The position numbers and the translations under genes were made by a program. The notes under the pieces were generated by a model. The model was not told where the DNA came from. It searched no databases and worked only from the letters and a program-made list of their open reading frames with translations. A stretch of DNA of 36,884 bases from assembly GCA_016190245.1 (NCBI GenBank), contig JACPQY010000030.1, forward strand, positions 1 to 36,884, written 5' to 3'. Shown in pieces: positions 7,843 to 16,249 of this stretch. Source of the DNA: Nitrospirota bacterium (lineage in GTDB: Bacteria > JACPQY01). Every line of letters begins with the position of its first letter. The first letter of the stretch is position 1.

Positions 7843-8811
7843 GTGGGCGCGGGTTCGGCCAGGGTTCACACCGTCACCGGGGCGTTCGGATACTCCGGGA
7901 AGTACATCGCCGCGCGCCTCCTTGACCGCGGGATCGAGGTCCAAACGCTCACTAATTCCGTGGATCGCGCCAACCCGTTTGGCGGCCGAGTTCGGGCGTA
8001 TCCGATGAACTTCGACGACACGCGTGGGTTGGTCAAGGCCCTGTCGGGAAGCGACGTCCTGTACAACACCTATTGGGTGAGGTTCAACTACTCGGGTGGG
8101 AAAGTCTCGTTCCTTCATTCCGTGGCCGTTGAAAACACGAAGAAGCTGTTCGCAGCGGCGCGGGAGGCGGGGGTTCGGCGTGTGGTCCACGTGAGCATCA
8201 CGAATCCTTCGAAAGACTCGCCCTACGAGTACTTCCGGGGCAAGGCGGAATTGGAGGAGGCGCTGATCGGGTCCGGGCTGTCGTATGCCATCCTCCGCCC
8301 GACCGTCCTTTTCGGGGAGGAAGACATCCTGATCAACAATATTGCCTGGCTCCTGAGGCGATTCCCCGTGTTCGGCGTGTTTGGGGGCGGCACCTACCGA
8401 TTGCAGCCCATCTACGTGGACGATCTCGCAGAGTTGGCCGTGCGATACGGGGCGTCTCGCCAGAACCTCGTCGTGGACGCGATCGGGCCGGAGACGTTCA
8501 CCTATCGGGAGCTGGTGCGCACGATCGGCGAGATCATCCGAAAAAGGCGGCCGATCCTGTCCATCCCGAATCGGTTGGGGCTGCTCGCGGGGAGGCTCGT
8601 GGGCGCGTGGGTGGGTGATGTGACCATCACCGGCGAGGAGATCCGCGCCTTGTCCGCCGACCTACTGCACACAAGTTCACCACCTGCGGGGAAGACGAGA
8701 CTGACGGAGTGGGCGTGGGCCCACAAAGACACCTTGGGTGTTCGATATTCGAGCGAGCTTGCGCGGCGGAGGGACCGGCGGAAGTCGTACGAGGAGTTGC
8801 GCGGGCGCTAG
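7843..8811 (+). CDS. NAD(P)-binding NmrA/extended-SDR-like protein
   Basis: This is a 322-residue protein beginning at GTG, with the stop of the methyltransferase only four bases upstream. The N-terminus has the dinucleotide-binding pattern VTGAFGYSGKYIAARLL (G-x2-G-x2-G, residues 13-19). Later come VRRVVHVSITNPS, a YxxxK pair (Tyr130, Lys134 in YEYFRGKAELE), SYAILRPTVLFG and QPIYVDDLAELAV, as in NDUFA9-like and NmrA-like atypical short-chain dehydrogenases. It may reduce or epimerise a sugar or quinone-related substrate, or act as a redox sensor; sequence alone does not decide. The GAGGAG before the GTG is too close to be an ideal ribosome site, so the exact start is slightly uncertain. Confidence 0.83.
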   Translation: MGAGSARVHTVTGAFGYSGKYIAARLLDRGIEVQTLTNSVDRANPFGGRVRAYPMNFDDTRGLVKALSGSDVLYNTYWVRFNYSGGKVSFLHSVAVENTKKLFAAAREAGVRRVVHVSITNPSKDSPYEYFRGKAELEEALIGSGLSYAILRPTVLFGEEDILINNIAWLLRRFPVFGVFGGGTYRLQPIYVDDLAELAVRYGASRQNLVVDAIGPETFTYRELVRTIGEIIRKRRPILSIPNRLGLLAGRLVGAWVGDVTITGEEIRALSADLLHTSSPPAGKTRLTEWAWAHKDTLGVRYSSELARRRDRRKSYEELRGR

Positions 8812-8886
8812 CACGCGGGATGGGCGCGGCTGGAGTGGTTGGCGGAAAGGGCGAGACAGAGGTGGCCAGGCCTTCGGGATGAGGTT

Positions 8887-9720
8887 ATGATCCCGGCCGT
8901 GCGTCGAGCACGCTCACGTCAGATCATCACACTGACGACGGACTTCGGGGACCGAGACTGGTTCGTGGCTTCGATGAAGGGGGTGATCCATTCCATCGCG
9001 CCGGGTTGCGAGATCGTGGATGTGAGCCACCAGATCGCTCCGGGCGACGTGAGGGCCGCGAGCTTCATTCTGGCGGCCGCGGCGCCATGCTTTCCGCAGG
9101 GGACGATCCACGTGGGAGTGGTGGATCCGGGGGTAGGAAGCGCGAGACAGGCCATCGCCATCGAGACCGGGCGGGGAATCTACGTGGGGCCGAACAACGG
9201 GATCTTCACGCACGTGATGGCCGCGGAGGGGCTCGAGCAGGCCGTGCGTCTCGACCGGCCCAAGTATTTTCGCCGTCCGGTCAGCTCCACGTTTCATGGG
9301 CGGGATGTTTTCGCCCCCCTGGCGGCGCAGCTCGCCCACGGGGTGCCTCTGGGCCGCTTGGGGTCGGTTGAGGGTGAGATTCTGTTCCTGGATCAGACGA
9401 CCCCAATCCGCGCGGACAGCGGATGGCGGTGTCGGATTCTCTACGTGGATCGCTTCGGGAACGCGATCACGGAGATCAGCCGGGGGTGGTTGGGAAGCCA
9501 CCGGATGCGGGCGAGCGACCTGGAGGTGAGGGTCGGCCGGCGTGTCGTGCGCGGCCTCGCGAGATCCTATGCCGAGGGATCAGCGAGCGAGCTGTTCGCG
9601 ATCTTCAACTCGCTCGACCTGCTCGAGCTGAGCGTCAGGGGGGGGAACGCCGCTCGCCGGTTCGGGTTGCGAGTCGGGCAGGAGGTACTCGTCCGCCCGA
9701 GGCGGGGAGGGGCGGCCTGA
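8887..9720 (+). CDS. S-adenosyl-L-methionine hydroxide adenosyltransferase (DUF62)
   Basis: This is a 277-residue protein from the ATG at 8887, with GAGG just upstream; the in-frame TTG at 8839 adds unconserved residues. The family blocks are ITLTTDFGDRDWFVASMKG (about 14-32), IVDVSHQIAPGDVRAASF, IHVGVVDPGVGS, YVGPNNGIFT, STFHGRDVFAPLAA and ILYVDRFGNAITEI. This fold includes fluorinase and chlorinase, but members without the halide-site insertions hydrolyse SAM to adenosine and methionine, with water activated by a conserved Asp-Arg-His set (H-G-R-D here). The hydrolase role is therefore the likely one. It may trim SAM used by the methyltransferase upstream, although 75 bases separate it from the preceding gene. 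Confidence 0.9.
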   Translation: MIPAVRRARSRQIITLTTDFGDRDWFVASMKGVIHSIAPGCEIVDVSHQIAPGDVRAASFILAAAAPCFPQGTIHVGVVDPGVGSARQAIAIETGRGIYVGPNNGIFTHVMAAEGLEQAVRLDRPKYFRRPVSSTFHGRDVFAPLAAQLAHGVPLGRLGSVEGEILFLDQTTPIRADSGWRCRILYVDRFGNAITEISRGWLGSHRMRASDLEVRVGRRVVRGLARSYAEGSASELFAIFNSLDLLELSVRGGNAARRFGLRVGQEVLVRPRRGGAA

Positions 9721-9750
9721 ATTGTCCAGCGTGAAGACGCGGGCTGCCTG

Positions 9751-9764
9751 TCCGCCACGGCGGA
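9751..9764. repeat. TCCGCC-NN-GGCGGA palindrome at convergent ends
   Basis: This is a perfect 14-base palindrome, TCCGCCACGGCGGA, extended to 16 by flanking G and C. It lies 30 bases past the stop of the DUF62 gene and about 100 bases from the end of the convergent Tam41-like gene. A copy of the 70-base dispersed repeat follows directly. Confidence 0.75.
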
Positions 9765-9834
9765 CTACCGGGAACTGGAATCCGGGGTAGGCGCACCCGT
9801 GGAATGGGGCACAGCAGGCGTTGAGCCTGCGAGC
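9765..9834 (+). repeat. 70-bp dispersed intergenic repeat, copy A
   Basis: This copy runs from CTACCGGGAA through GTAGGCGCACCCGTGGAA and GGGGCACAGCAGGC to GAGCCTGC-GAGCC. It aligns without gaps to 12766-12835, with a handful of substitutions, and to the reverse complement of 32161-32231. The 3' half folds as a hairpin (GCAGGC with GCCTGC). It lies between convergent genes, immediately after a TCCGCC-NN-GGCGGA palindrome. Confidence 0.8.
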
Positions 9835-9867
9835 CTCGCACGACGGGCGATCATTCCGCCACACCTC

Positions 9868-10824
9868 CTATCTGAGGCGGTCCTCGCGAAGGAGGCGGAA
9901 GAAATGCCGCCAAGCGAAGATGAGCGGCAACCGGCGTTCGAGCGGGGTGAGATGGATTCTCTCGCCTTGACTGCGCTCGATCTTGTCCACGAGGTACTCC
10001 GTCCAGTTCTTGAAGAGCAGGATGTATTTCACGAGCCGCCATTTCCCGTTCCGGCGGGAGCGGGCAATCAGAGGATCGGCTAGGCTGTGCAGGTCGGTGG
10101 GATCCGCGGCGACCCGGTAGGACGATCCGACGCCGGCCACCCAGCCGCAGCGTTCGAGATGCCGTAGGATCGTGCCATACGCGCGCGCATAGAAGTCGCG
10201 CTCCGCGGCGAGGAGTCCCTCGATTTTCCCTTTCTCCACCATCCGGAACTCGGCTCGGTAGCTGGCGCGGAGTGCGCCCAGGATGAAGACGTCGAGGTCG
10301 AAGATCTCGGGGAGGTCCGACAGGGCGAGGATGCCGTTGAGCGCCATGCTGCGCGCCCAGGCTTGGACCAGGTTACTCCGGTACGCAGCGTCGGCGCGGA
10401 GAATCGCGACCCGCTTCCCCAGCCGCCCGGCGATGGCCAGGTCGGGAGGGCTCGTCGAGGTGGCCCGTTCGAAATCGTCGCGGGTGAGGATGTAGTACTT
10501 GCACCGGCTGGGTCCTCCCGCTCGTTTCGAGATCGTCTCGGAAAGCGCGTGGGGAGGGAGGAAGGAGTAGAGGCACCGCTGGCCGAAAGTGAGGTTGACG
10601 GACCGTTTGTCCCGCCCGATGAGGATGAAGTCCGGGAAGCTTGTAGGCTTCCGGAGAGCGGGGGAGAGGTACGATCCATAGAGGATTAAGGCGTTGATGT
10701 TACTGTCGTACTTACGGTAGAATAAGTCTATATATTCATGTAATACATCATCATCAGGACCGGCGGAGGCCGTGTCAAGTAGGGGGGGCAGCTCCTCGGG
10801 AGGGTCCGGCAGAGGGGAGAGCAC
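9868..10824 (-). CDS. Tam41-like CDP-diacylglycerol synthase
   Basis: This is a 318-residue protein, close to mitochondrial Tam41 (about 330-390). Family features recalled from human and yeast Tam41 appear in order: the nucleotidyltransferase loop ALILYGS (Gly50, Ser51) followed by PDFILI with the acidic Asp65; DLAIAGRLGKRVAIL (129-142), matching the Tam41 AGRLxKPV block; and SYRAEFRMVEKGKI (188-201), matching its SYxGDFRM block, then a YGTIL helix. Tam41 makes CDP-diacylglycerol from phosphatidate and CTP as a peripheral membrane enzyme. Activity here is inferred. The start is a GTG 32 bases after the ruvB stop, so the two are probably one transcript. An AT-rich codon island covers residues about 22-48. 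Confidence 0.75.
   Translation of the reverse strand: MLSPLPDPPEELPPLLDTASAGPDDDVLHEYIDLFYRKYDSNINALILYGSYLSPALRKPTSFPDFILIGRDKRSVNLTFGQRCLYSFLPPHALSETISKRAGGPSRCKYYILTRDDFERATSTSPPDLAIAGRLGKRVAILRADAAYRSNLVQAWARSMALNGILALSDLPEIFDLDVFILGALRASYRAEFRMVEKGKIEGLLAAERDFYARAYGTILRHLERCGWVAGVGSSYRVAADPTDLHSLADPLIARSRRNGKWRLVKYILLFKNWTEYLVDKIERSQGERIHLTPLERRLPLIFAWRHFFRLLREDRLR
10681..10760. other. AT-rich codon island in the Tam41-like gene
   Basis: About 51 of these 80 bases are A or T, against roughly one third in the flanking coding DNA. On the coding strand the codons switch to forms rare elsewhere in the window (TTA, GTA, ATA, GAA, GAT, TAT) while the frame and protein stay intact. A similar island lies in pyrG at 26121-26200. 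Confidence 0.6.
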
Positions 10825-10856
10825 GTCAGAACGGCTCTCTGCTCACGGCTCGCGCC

Positions 10857-11894
10857 TCACGAGAAGAGCGGCCCCTGCGCCGGTGAGGGCGGCTTCCGGC
10901 CGAGGTGGGCATACGCCTGGGGTGTGGCGAGGCGGCCCCGCGGGGTGCGATCGAGGAAACCGATCTGGATGAGGTACGGCTCGTAGATGTCCTCGATGGT
11001 CCGTTTCTCCTCGTGGAGGGCGGAGGCGAGCGTGTCCACGCCCACCGGCCCGCCCCGGAAGGTTTCGATGATCGTAAGAAGGAGCTTTCGGTCCATCGGG
11101 TCCAGCCCGAGCGCATCGATCTCCATTCGTTCGAGGGCCTCGGTGGCCAGCGTGTTTTCGATGACGCCCTGGCGCCGGATCTGGGCGAAATCGCGGACCC
11201 GCCGGAGATAGCGGTTGGCGATGCGCGGCGTGCCGCGGGAGCGGCGGGCGATCTCGTGGGCGCCCTCGTGGGTGACGGCCACGCTCAGGAGCTTCGCGGA
11301 TCGCGTGACGATCTTTTCGAGGTCGGCCACGGTGTAGTAGTCGAGCCGAAGGAGGACGCCGAACCGGTCGCGCAAGGGCGAAGTCAGGAGCCCCGTGCGT
11401 GTCGTGGCGCCGATGAGCGTAAAGGGCTTGAGGTCCAGCTTGATGGTGCGGGCGGATGGCCCCTGGCCGAGTAGGACGTCCACCTTGCGATCTTCCAAGG
11501 CGGGATAAAGCGTCTCTTCCACAACTTTCGGGAGGCGGTGGATCTCGTCGATGAAGAAGACGTCCCGGGCTTGGAGGTTGGTCATGACGGCCACGACGTC
11601 GCCGGGTTTTTCGAGAATGGGCCCGGCGGTGGGATGGATGTTCACACCGAGGGCGTGACTGATGATGTGCGCAAGGGTGGTCTTGCCGAGACCCGGCGGG
11701 CCGTGGAAGAGGATGTGGTCGAGGGCCTCGCCTCGCTCGAGGGCGGCGGCGATGTAGACGGAGAGGTTCTCCTTGAGCCGGTCCTGGCCGATGAATTCGT
11801 CCAGGGTCCGCGGCCTCAGGCTCGTCTCGAGGCTACGCTCTTCCTCGATGGGTTCCGGGCCGTAGGCGAGAGGATCGTCGGCAGGATCCTCCAT
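10857..11894 (-). CDS. ruvB: Holliday junction branch-migration ATPase RuvB
   Basis: This is a 345-residue protein, the standard RuvB length, from the ATG at 11894; the frame upstream is open but unrelated to the family. It shows the N-terminal [12 protein letters not shown], Walker A GPPGLGKT (65-72), Walker [11 protein letters not shown], sensor region [19 protein letters not shown] and the winged-helix end [21 protein letters not shown]. RuvB hexamers drive branch migration with RuvA before RuvC cuts the junction. No ruvA or ruvC lies in this window. The Tam41-like gene follows on the same strand. The divergent DUF218 gene starts about 145 bases away. Confidence 0.97.
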   Translation of the reverse strand: MEDPADDPLAYGPEPIEEERSLETSLRPRTLDEFIGQDRLKENLSVYIAAALERGEALDHILFHGPPGLGKTTLAHIISHALGVNIHPTAGPILEKPGDVVAVMTNLQARDVFFIDEIHRLPKVVEETLYPALEDRKVDVLLGQGPSARTIKLDLKPFTLIGATTRTGLLTSPLRDRFGVLLRLDYYTVADLEKIVTRSAKLLSVAVTHEGAHEIARRSRGTPRIANRYLRRVRDFAQIRRQGVIENTLATEALERMEIDALGLDPMDRKLLLTIIETFRGGPVGVDTLASALHEEKRTIEDIYEPYLIQIGFLDRTPRGRLATPQAYAHLGRKPPSPAQGPLFS

Positions 11895-12039
11895 TGGACC
11901 ACCCGAGGGGCCACGCTGTTTCGGCACGGGGTGGAGTCTACTGTGGGGGGGGTGTCGCTGCAACGGTCCGTCGTTCGACTTCCAGGTGCGCCGGCGGTCA
12001 CCGGTTGGTATAGTTCGGCGCATCGAAGGATCAGGTCAC

Positions 12040-12690
12040 GTGCGTCGGGCGTGTTTACGTGTCTTCATCGTGGGTGCGGTGCTCTGTGCGGCCGCGGGGC
12101 TTACACTCTATCTTGCGCGCGGGCCGGTCGTGCGGGCGATGGGGCGGTTTCTTGTGGTGGAGGATCCGATCGAGAGGGCGGATGCGATCAAGGTGATGGC
12201 CGGCGACTTTCCCGGCGTCATCCTCGAGGCGGCCGATCTCTATGCGGAGGGGTACGGGCGAGCGATCGTGCTCTCGGGCGAGACGCGGCCGGCGGCTTGG
12301 GATGAGCTCGAGCGGCGGGGCCTGCGCGTGCCGTATTCGGCACAGCTCAACCGGATGACGGCGGAACAGCTTGGGGTCCCGGCCGCTGATATCTGGGTGC
12401 TCGGCCCGCCGGTGCAAACCACGAGGCAGGAACTGACCGTGCTCGTGGGGCCGCTTGTGGAGCGGGGTGTGAAGAGCCTACTGCTCGTGGCCACGAAACC
12501 TCACACACGTCGCTGCCGCATGATCGCGCGGGAGGTGATGGAGCCGCACCTGCGCGTCATCGTCCGCGGCAGCCGCTACGATGGCTATGACCCGGGGGGC
12601 TGGATCGAAGACCGGATCCTGTTCAAGAGTGTGTTCGTGGAGTACCAGAAGCTGGTGAACGACGCGCTGCGGATATTGGTGAAGGAGTAG
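12040..12690 (+). CDS. DUF218/ElyC-SanA-like envelope protein
   Basis: This is a 216-residue protein from the GTG at 12040, chosen because AAGGA at 12026-12030 is nine bases upstream and TATAGT at 12009-12014 could be its -10 element. The N-terminus has one membrane helix (FIVGAVLCAAAGLTLYLA) after a basic start. The DUF218 core follows: ADAIKVMAGDFPGVILEAADLYAEGYGRAIVLSGE, then TTRQEL and LLLVATKPHTRRCRMIAREVM. Members such as SanA, ElyC and YdcF are linked to envelope integrity, peptidoglycan and lipid carrier metabolism, with chemistry mostly unproven. It is transcribed away from ruvB and converges on the DUF4340 gene. Confidence 0.85.
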   Translation: MRRACLRVFIVGAVLCAAAGLTLYLARGPVVRAMGRFLVVEDPIERADAIKVMAGDFPGVILEAADLYAEGYGRAIVLSGETRPAAWDELERRGLRVPYSAQLNRMTAEQLGVPAADIWVLGPPVQTTRQELTVLVGPLVERGVKSLLLVATKPHTRRCRMIAREVMEPHLRVIVRGSRYDGYDPGGWIEDRILFKSVFVEYQKLVNDALRILVKE

Positions 12691-12885
12691 GGGGACAGCC
12701 ACGCGGGCTGCCTGCCCGCCGAAGTCCGTCCGCCGTGGCGGACTGGACAGGCGGGAAGCCCGCGGCTACCGGGACCGCGAATCCGAGGTAGGCGCACCCG
12801 TGGAACGGGGCACAGCAGGCTTTGAGCCTGCGGGCCACTCGCAGGGGACGGTCATGCCGTCAGGCGTTTTCTGAATCGGGCCGGT
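12691..12885. repeat. Repeat cluster between convergent genes
   Basis: This gap holds nested inverted repeats: outer arms CGCGGGCT near 12703 and AGCCCGCG near 12758, and inside them the core palindrome TCCGCCGTGGCGGA at 12729-12742. The core is followed by GGACAGGCGGG, which is also present beside the copy at 507-520. Copy B of the 70-bp repeat comes next (12766-12835). No gene is visible. A terminator role for both flanking genes is inferred from position. Confidence 0.7.
12766..12835 (+). repeat. 70-bp dispersed intergenic repeat, copy B
   Basis: Same unit as 9765-9834, in the same orientation on the window. It includes GGTAGGCGCACCCGTGGAA and a GCAGGCT-TTG-AGCCTGC hairpin at its end. It sits in the convergent junction between the DUF218 and DUF4340 genes. 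Confidence 0.8.
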
Positions 12886-14277
12886 TCAGGGAACCGCGCC
12901 CTCGGGTTTCAGTTCCGTGACAGGCTCGCGCGGGTCCTCGAGATCGGGCAGGAGTCTCTCCAGATCCTCGGAAGGGACGAGATACGCGACGGCCTTCTGG
13001 TCGTTTTTCAGGTAGGCGTGCGCCTTGCCGTCCCGGTCCACGCGGGCGCCCACGAGGAGGGGCGGATGCGTGGTGGCTCCTTCCTTCAGCACAATCCGGA
13101 GGCGCGGCGAGTCGAGGCCGAATTCAGGTTTCACCCCTCGCTGGATGTCGCTCGCCTCGGCGTCGTCGAGGAACCGCAGGAGGTTCGAGACGAGGTCCTT
13201 CTTGGCCTTGCCGGCCCCGGGCTGCGTCACGCGCCACTCGCCGTCCTTCTTCTCGAAAGCGAAACTTCCTTTGGGTGTCGTGAGGTCCACGGCGGTTACA
13301 TCGAACCGGCTGAAGCGTAGCGGGCGTTTCTGGATCAAGTTGGAGGGTGACTTCCTCAGGTTGTCCACGCTGTACTTGTCCAACTCGAAGACCGTCGCCC
13401 TCGACGCTTGGCGTGCGTAGAACCGTTCCTTGTCCTTCACGGCCCGGCCGATCTCGACGGTTTCCGTGGCGACGCCTTGGGGGCTTTCCCATTCGATGGC
13501 GTAGCTCGCGGAGGGCTTGGACAGACCGTAGCGGCCGGGATCGCCGGGGTGCTCGTCCGAGAACTCGCGGATGCGGAGGTTGGCGAGGTCGCGGACGAGG
13601 TTCTTGACGGTCTCCTGATCCAGATCGAGCGTGGGATCGGCGTCGAGGACCCATGTTTCACCCGACCGTCGGAGTTTGGTTTCTCCCTCGGTCTTTTCGT
13701 TCTGGAAGCGGATGGCCTGGACCTTCTCACGATCGAGCTTCAACACCTCCTTGTTCCGCAGGCTGAATACGTCCCGGTCGAACACGCTCTTCACGGCCGA
13801 GCTGACGAGGAGGACCCGGGGCTCATCGCCCCGCTGCGCGTAGTGGTTGTAGCCGATCGGCGTCTTCTCCCCGAGCAGGAGAAAGGAGGGCTCGGTTTGG
13901 CCCTTCGCGCGGAAGGCGACACGGATCTTGTGGGGATCGAGGCCGAAGGCTGCCGGGTTGTCCGCTTGCTCGGCGATGACCCGCTCGTACTGCGCCTCCT
14001 CCAGCTTCGTGCGCATGCTCTTGACCGTGGCGTCATCCGCGAGGTCTTCGACCGGCGCAGTGAGGCGCCACGCGCCGTCCTCGGCCTTTGCGAGTCGGAT
14101 CTCGGCTTCCTTCTCGCGTTGAACGGAAAGTTCGATGAGGTCGTCCGCCTTGACGTTGAAGAGCAGGGTTTCCTCCTTCTTCCGGGTCTCCTTCCGGTCG
14201 GACCACCAGCGGTCGAATGCCACATACCCGAGGAGGAGGGCCAGGAAGACAGCGGAAATGACAACGCGACGGGTCAT
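12886..14277 (-). CDS. DUF4340 protein, membrane-anchored
   Basis: This is a 463-residue protein. The ATG at 14277 gives a signal anchor ([21 protein letters not shown]) and overlaps the stop of the preceding LarA-like gene as ATGA. The rest is the DUF4340 pattern: repeated blocks of the type LFNVKADDLIELSVQREK, WRLTAPVEDLADDATVKSM, RFSRFDVTAVDLTTPKGSFAFEK and GEWRVTQPGAGKAKKDLVSNLLRFL. DUF4340 proteins usually stand beside GldG-like ABC-transport auxiliary proteins; none is here, which makes the pairing with LarA unusual. An extracytoplasmic location is inferred. The same frame stays open upstream to about 15171, but that part only shadows the LarA-like gene. Confidence 0.85.
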   Translation of the reverse strand: MTRRVVISAVFLALLLGYVAFDRWWSDRKETRKKEETLLFNVKADDLIELSVQREKEAEIRLAKAEDGAWRLTAPVEDLADDATVKSMRTKLEEAQYERVIAEQADNPAAFGLDPHKIRVAFRAKGQTEPSFLLLGEKTPIGYNHYAQRGDEPRVLLVSSAVKSVFDRDVFSLRNKEVLKLDREKVQAIRFQNEKTEGETKLRRSGETWVLDADPTLDLDQETVKNLVRDLANLRIREFSDEHPGDPGRYGLSKPSASYAIEWESPQGVATETVEIGRAVKDKERFYARQASRATVFELDKYSVDNLRKSPSNLIQKRPLRFSRFDVTAVDLTTPKGSFAFEKKDGEWRVTQPGAGKAKKDLVSNLLRFLDDAEASDIQRGVKPEFGLDSPRLRIVLKEGATTHPPLLVGARVDRDGKAHAYLKNDQKAVAYLVPSEDLERLLPDLEDPREPVTELKPEGAVP

Positions 14278-15536
14278 GCGGCGGCGGGGACGAAGGGCAG
14301 GATTCGGCTCCCTTCGGGGACGACATAAAGGGCGTCTTCGGAGGCAAGCATGGAGCGGCAGTAATATAGGGCGTCCCTCAGCGATGCGCAAGGCACGATG
14401 CCCATGCGCTGCAGGTCGGTCGGGCGGAGGGACGATACGAGAAGCACACGGTGTGACTCGGCCTTCCGCATGATGCTCCACGCGGTGCGGCCGTAGGGGT
14501 GGAATCGCTTGCGCAGCGCGGCCAAGAGGGTGCTCGGCGAATCGTAGGAGAACCACTGGAGGAAATCGGGAATGCCGAAGCCGTCCCCGCATTCGGCCAG
14601 GAGAATGAGAGCGCCGCCGGGGCGGAGCGCGTGCAAGCCGGAGGCCAGGGCTTTGTGGGCCTGGATGAGATTGAGGTCGCGCGGATATCCGCCGGTTGAG
14701 ACGACCGCGGCCTGGGAAGTTTTGGCGATGGGAACGCGGTAGCGCGACTGCACATAGGCGCAGCCGCGGGCGTGGGCCTCGGCGACGGGCCCCGAGAAGG
14801 CCGCCTCGGGCCGGCCCTCGGGCGAGAGGACCGTGTTGATGAGGTAGAACCGGCCCGTGAGAAGTCTTCCGAGGGAGGAGATCTCCTCGAAAAAGGGGTT
14901 GCCTGCCGTTAGTCCGATGTCCACGCGATCCCCTTCGTCGAGGGTGAGCCGATGGAAATCGAGGATGGTGGCTTCCGAGGCCACCCCGGGCGCCACGATC
15001 TTCCACCCGCCGCTCATGCCGGCGAGATAGTGGAAGGCCACCGTTCCCGTAAGGATCACGCGATCGGCCTCGATCACGGAGCGGTTGATTTCGACGCGGA
15101 TTCCCCTTGGCGAGGTCCCCGCCTCGGCGAGCGCGGTGGCGTCGCGGCAGTCGTGATTCAGCAGGGAGCATGAGGTGGGGCCGGTGAGGCCGAGGATCTG
15201 GCGCATCTCGGGGGGCCGCAGCGGCCGGTGGAGGCCGTTGGCGAACAGGACACTCACGCGGTTCTCGGGAATTCCCGCCGCCGCGGCCCGCCTCAAGAGG
15301 AGGGGGAAGTACACCTGGAGTCCGGCGGGGCGCGTGACGTCCGGCGCGACCACGAGAATCTTCCGTCCGCCGCTCAGGAACTCATCCAGCGAGGGTTGAA
15401 GGATGTCGTACTGGGTGAGGGGGGGCGCGCTGGAGGGCGGGGCGGCCAGGACGGTGGTGCGGTTTTCCCGATCCTCCCAGAAGAATGTCTTTCGACCGTA
15501 CCGAAGCCGGATTCGCATGGGATGGCGGGAAAGCAT
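14274..15536 (-). CDS. LarA-like (DUF2088) nickel-pincer racemase/epimerase homologue
   Basis: This is a 420-residue protein, the usual LarA length. The start at 15536 is favoured by GGAGGG upstream; 15518 is the alternative. Family catalytic positions are kept: Asp66 and Arg69 in [11 protein letters not shown], His103 in ANGLHRPL, and His169 and Lys179 in [16 protein letters not shown], with the ten-residue spacing of His174 and Lys184 in lactate racemase LarA, where the lysine holds the nickel-pincer cofactor. LarA relatives racemise or epimerise 2-hydroxy acids. The cofactor-making larB, larC and larE are not in the window and would have to be encoded elsewhere. It overlaps the DUF4340 gene by four bases. 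Confidence 0.88.
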   Translation of the reverse strand: MLSRHPMRIRLRYGRKTFFWEDRENRTTVLAAPPSSAPPLTQYDILQPSLDEFLSGGRKILVVAPDVTRPAGLQVYFPLLLRRAAAAGIPENRVSVLFANGLHRPLRPPEMRQILGLTGPTSCSLLNHDCRDATALAEAGTSPRGIRVEINRSVIEADRVILTGTVAFHYLAGMSGGWKIVAPGVASEATILDFHRLTLDEGDRVDIGLTAGNPFFEEISSLGRLLTGRFYLINTVLSPEGRPEAAFSGPVAEAHARGCAYVQSRYRVPIAKTSQAAVVSTGGYPRDLNLIQAHKALASGLHALRPGGALILLAECGDGFGIPDFLQWFSYDSPSTLLAALRKRFHPYGRTAWSIMRKAESHRVLLVSSLRPTDLQRMGIVPCASLRDALYYCRSMLASEDALYVVPEGSRILPFVPAAA

Positions 15537-15573
15537 AGCCGTTCGCCCTCCGCTTGGGAAGAGAAAGGGGGCT

Positions 15574-15602
15574 TTGACAGGAGAGGCGCGAGCCGACATA
15601 CT
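15574..15602 (+). promoter_or_regulatory. Sigma-70-like promoter for folE
   Basis: TTGACA at 15574-15579, a 17-base spacer, then CATACT at 15597-15602. The -35 is perfect and the -10 keeps four of six bases. Transcription would begin near 15609, about ten bases before the GTG taken as the folE start. Confidence 0.6.
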
Positions 15603-15618
15603 CGGGGCCTACCGTAGA

Positions 15619-16221
15619 GTGGAGAACACATCAGGTGGGCGATTGAGCGGGGAGGCGCGGTCGCGGATCGAGACGGCCGTGACCGGAATCCTCGAGGCGA
15701 TCGGCGAGGATCCGCGACGCGAGGGACTCGTCAAGACACCGAGTCGCGTGGCGAGGATGTTCGACGAGTTGACGGCCGGCTACGACGTGTCCCCCGAGGC
15801 GCTCATCAACGGGGCGGTGTTCGAGTCGCCCTACGACGAGATGGTGGTGGTGAAGGACATCGAGTTCTATAGTCTCTGCGAGCACCACCTGTTGCCCTTC
15901 TATGGGCGCTGCCATCTGGCCTACGTGCCCGACGGCAAGATCATCGGGCTGAGCAAGATCCCGCGCATCGTGGACGCCTTCACGCGGCGTATCCAGATTC
16001 AGGAGCGGCTCACGTGGCAGATCGCGGACTTCTTCAACGTGGCTCTGCAGCCGCACGGCACCACGGTGGTGATGGAGGCCATGCATCTGTGCATGATGAT
16101 GCGCGGCGTTAAGAAGTGCACCTCGAAGATGGTGACGAGCTCGATGCTGGGCGTGTTCAAGAAAGACGAGCGCACCCGCGCCGAGTTCATGTCCATCGTG
16201 CGCGGGAAGGACGGGGGGTAG
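15619..16221 (+). CDS. folE: GTP cyclohydrolase I
   Basis: About 200 residues from the GTG at 15619; the frame is open further upstream, but the predicted promoter lies there. The zinc ligands are Cys87 and His90 in [12 protein letters not shown] and Cys158 in [11 protein letters not shown]. The region [23 protein letters not shown] is characteristic of FolE, and the C-terminus [16 protein letters not shown] is family-typical. FolE converts GTP to 7,8-dihydroneopterin triphosphate, the first step to folate, and in many bacteria it also feeds queuosine synthesis. A TTG at 15643 is another possible start. The large membrane protein begins 28 bases after its stop. Confidence 0.96.
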   Translation: MENTSGGRLSGEARSRIETAVTGILEAIGEDPRREGLVKTPSRVARMFDELTAGYDVSPEALINGAVFESPYDEMVVVKDIEFYSLCEHHLLPFYGRCHLAYVPDGKIIGLSKIPRIVDAFTRRIQIQERLTWQIADFFNVALQPHGTTVVMEAMHLCMMMRGVKKCTSKMVTSSMLGVFKKDERTRAEFMSIVRGKDGG

Positions 16222-16249
16222 GCGTTTCTCTCGCCTCAAGGCGGGCCTG

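Noticed and set aside
8887-9720. Fluorinase or chlorinase function for the DUF62 protein
   Set aside because: Family blocks match the common SAM hydroxide adenosyltransferases, with no visible halide-site insertion or halogenation gene cluster.
9765-9834. Possible tRNA or tRNA-like gene in the 70-bp repeat
   Set aside because: The stems do not make a cloverleaf, there is no anticodon arm of the right size, and the three copies vary in loops; a repeat is the better reading.
14278-15171. Upstream extension of the DUF4340 frame
   Set aside because: It lies entirely over the LarA-like gene in another frame, and the product becomes Arg/Pro/His-rich; the signal anchor at 14277 marks the real start.
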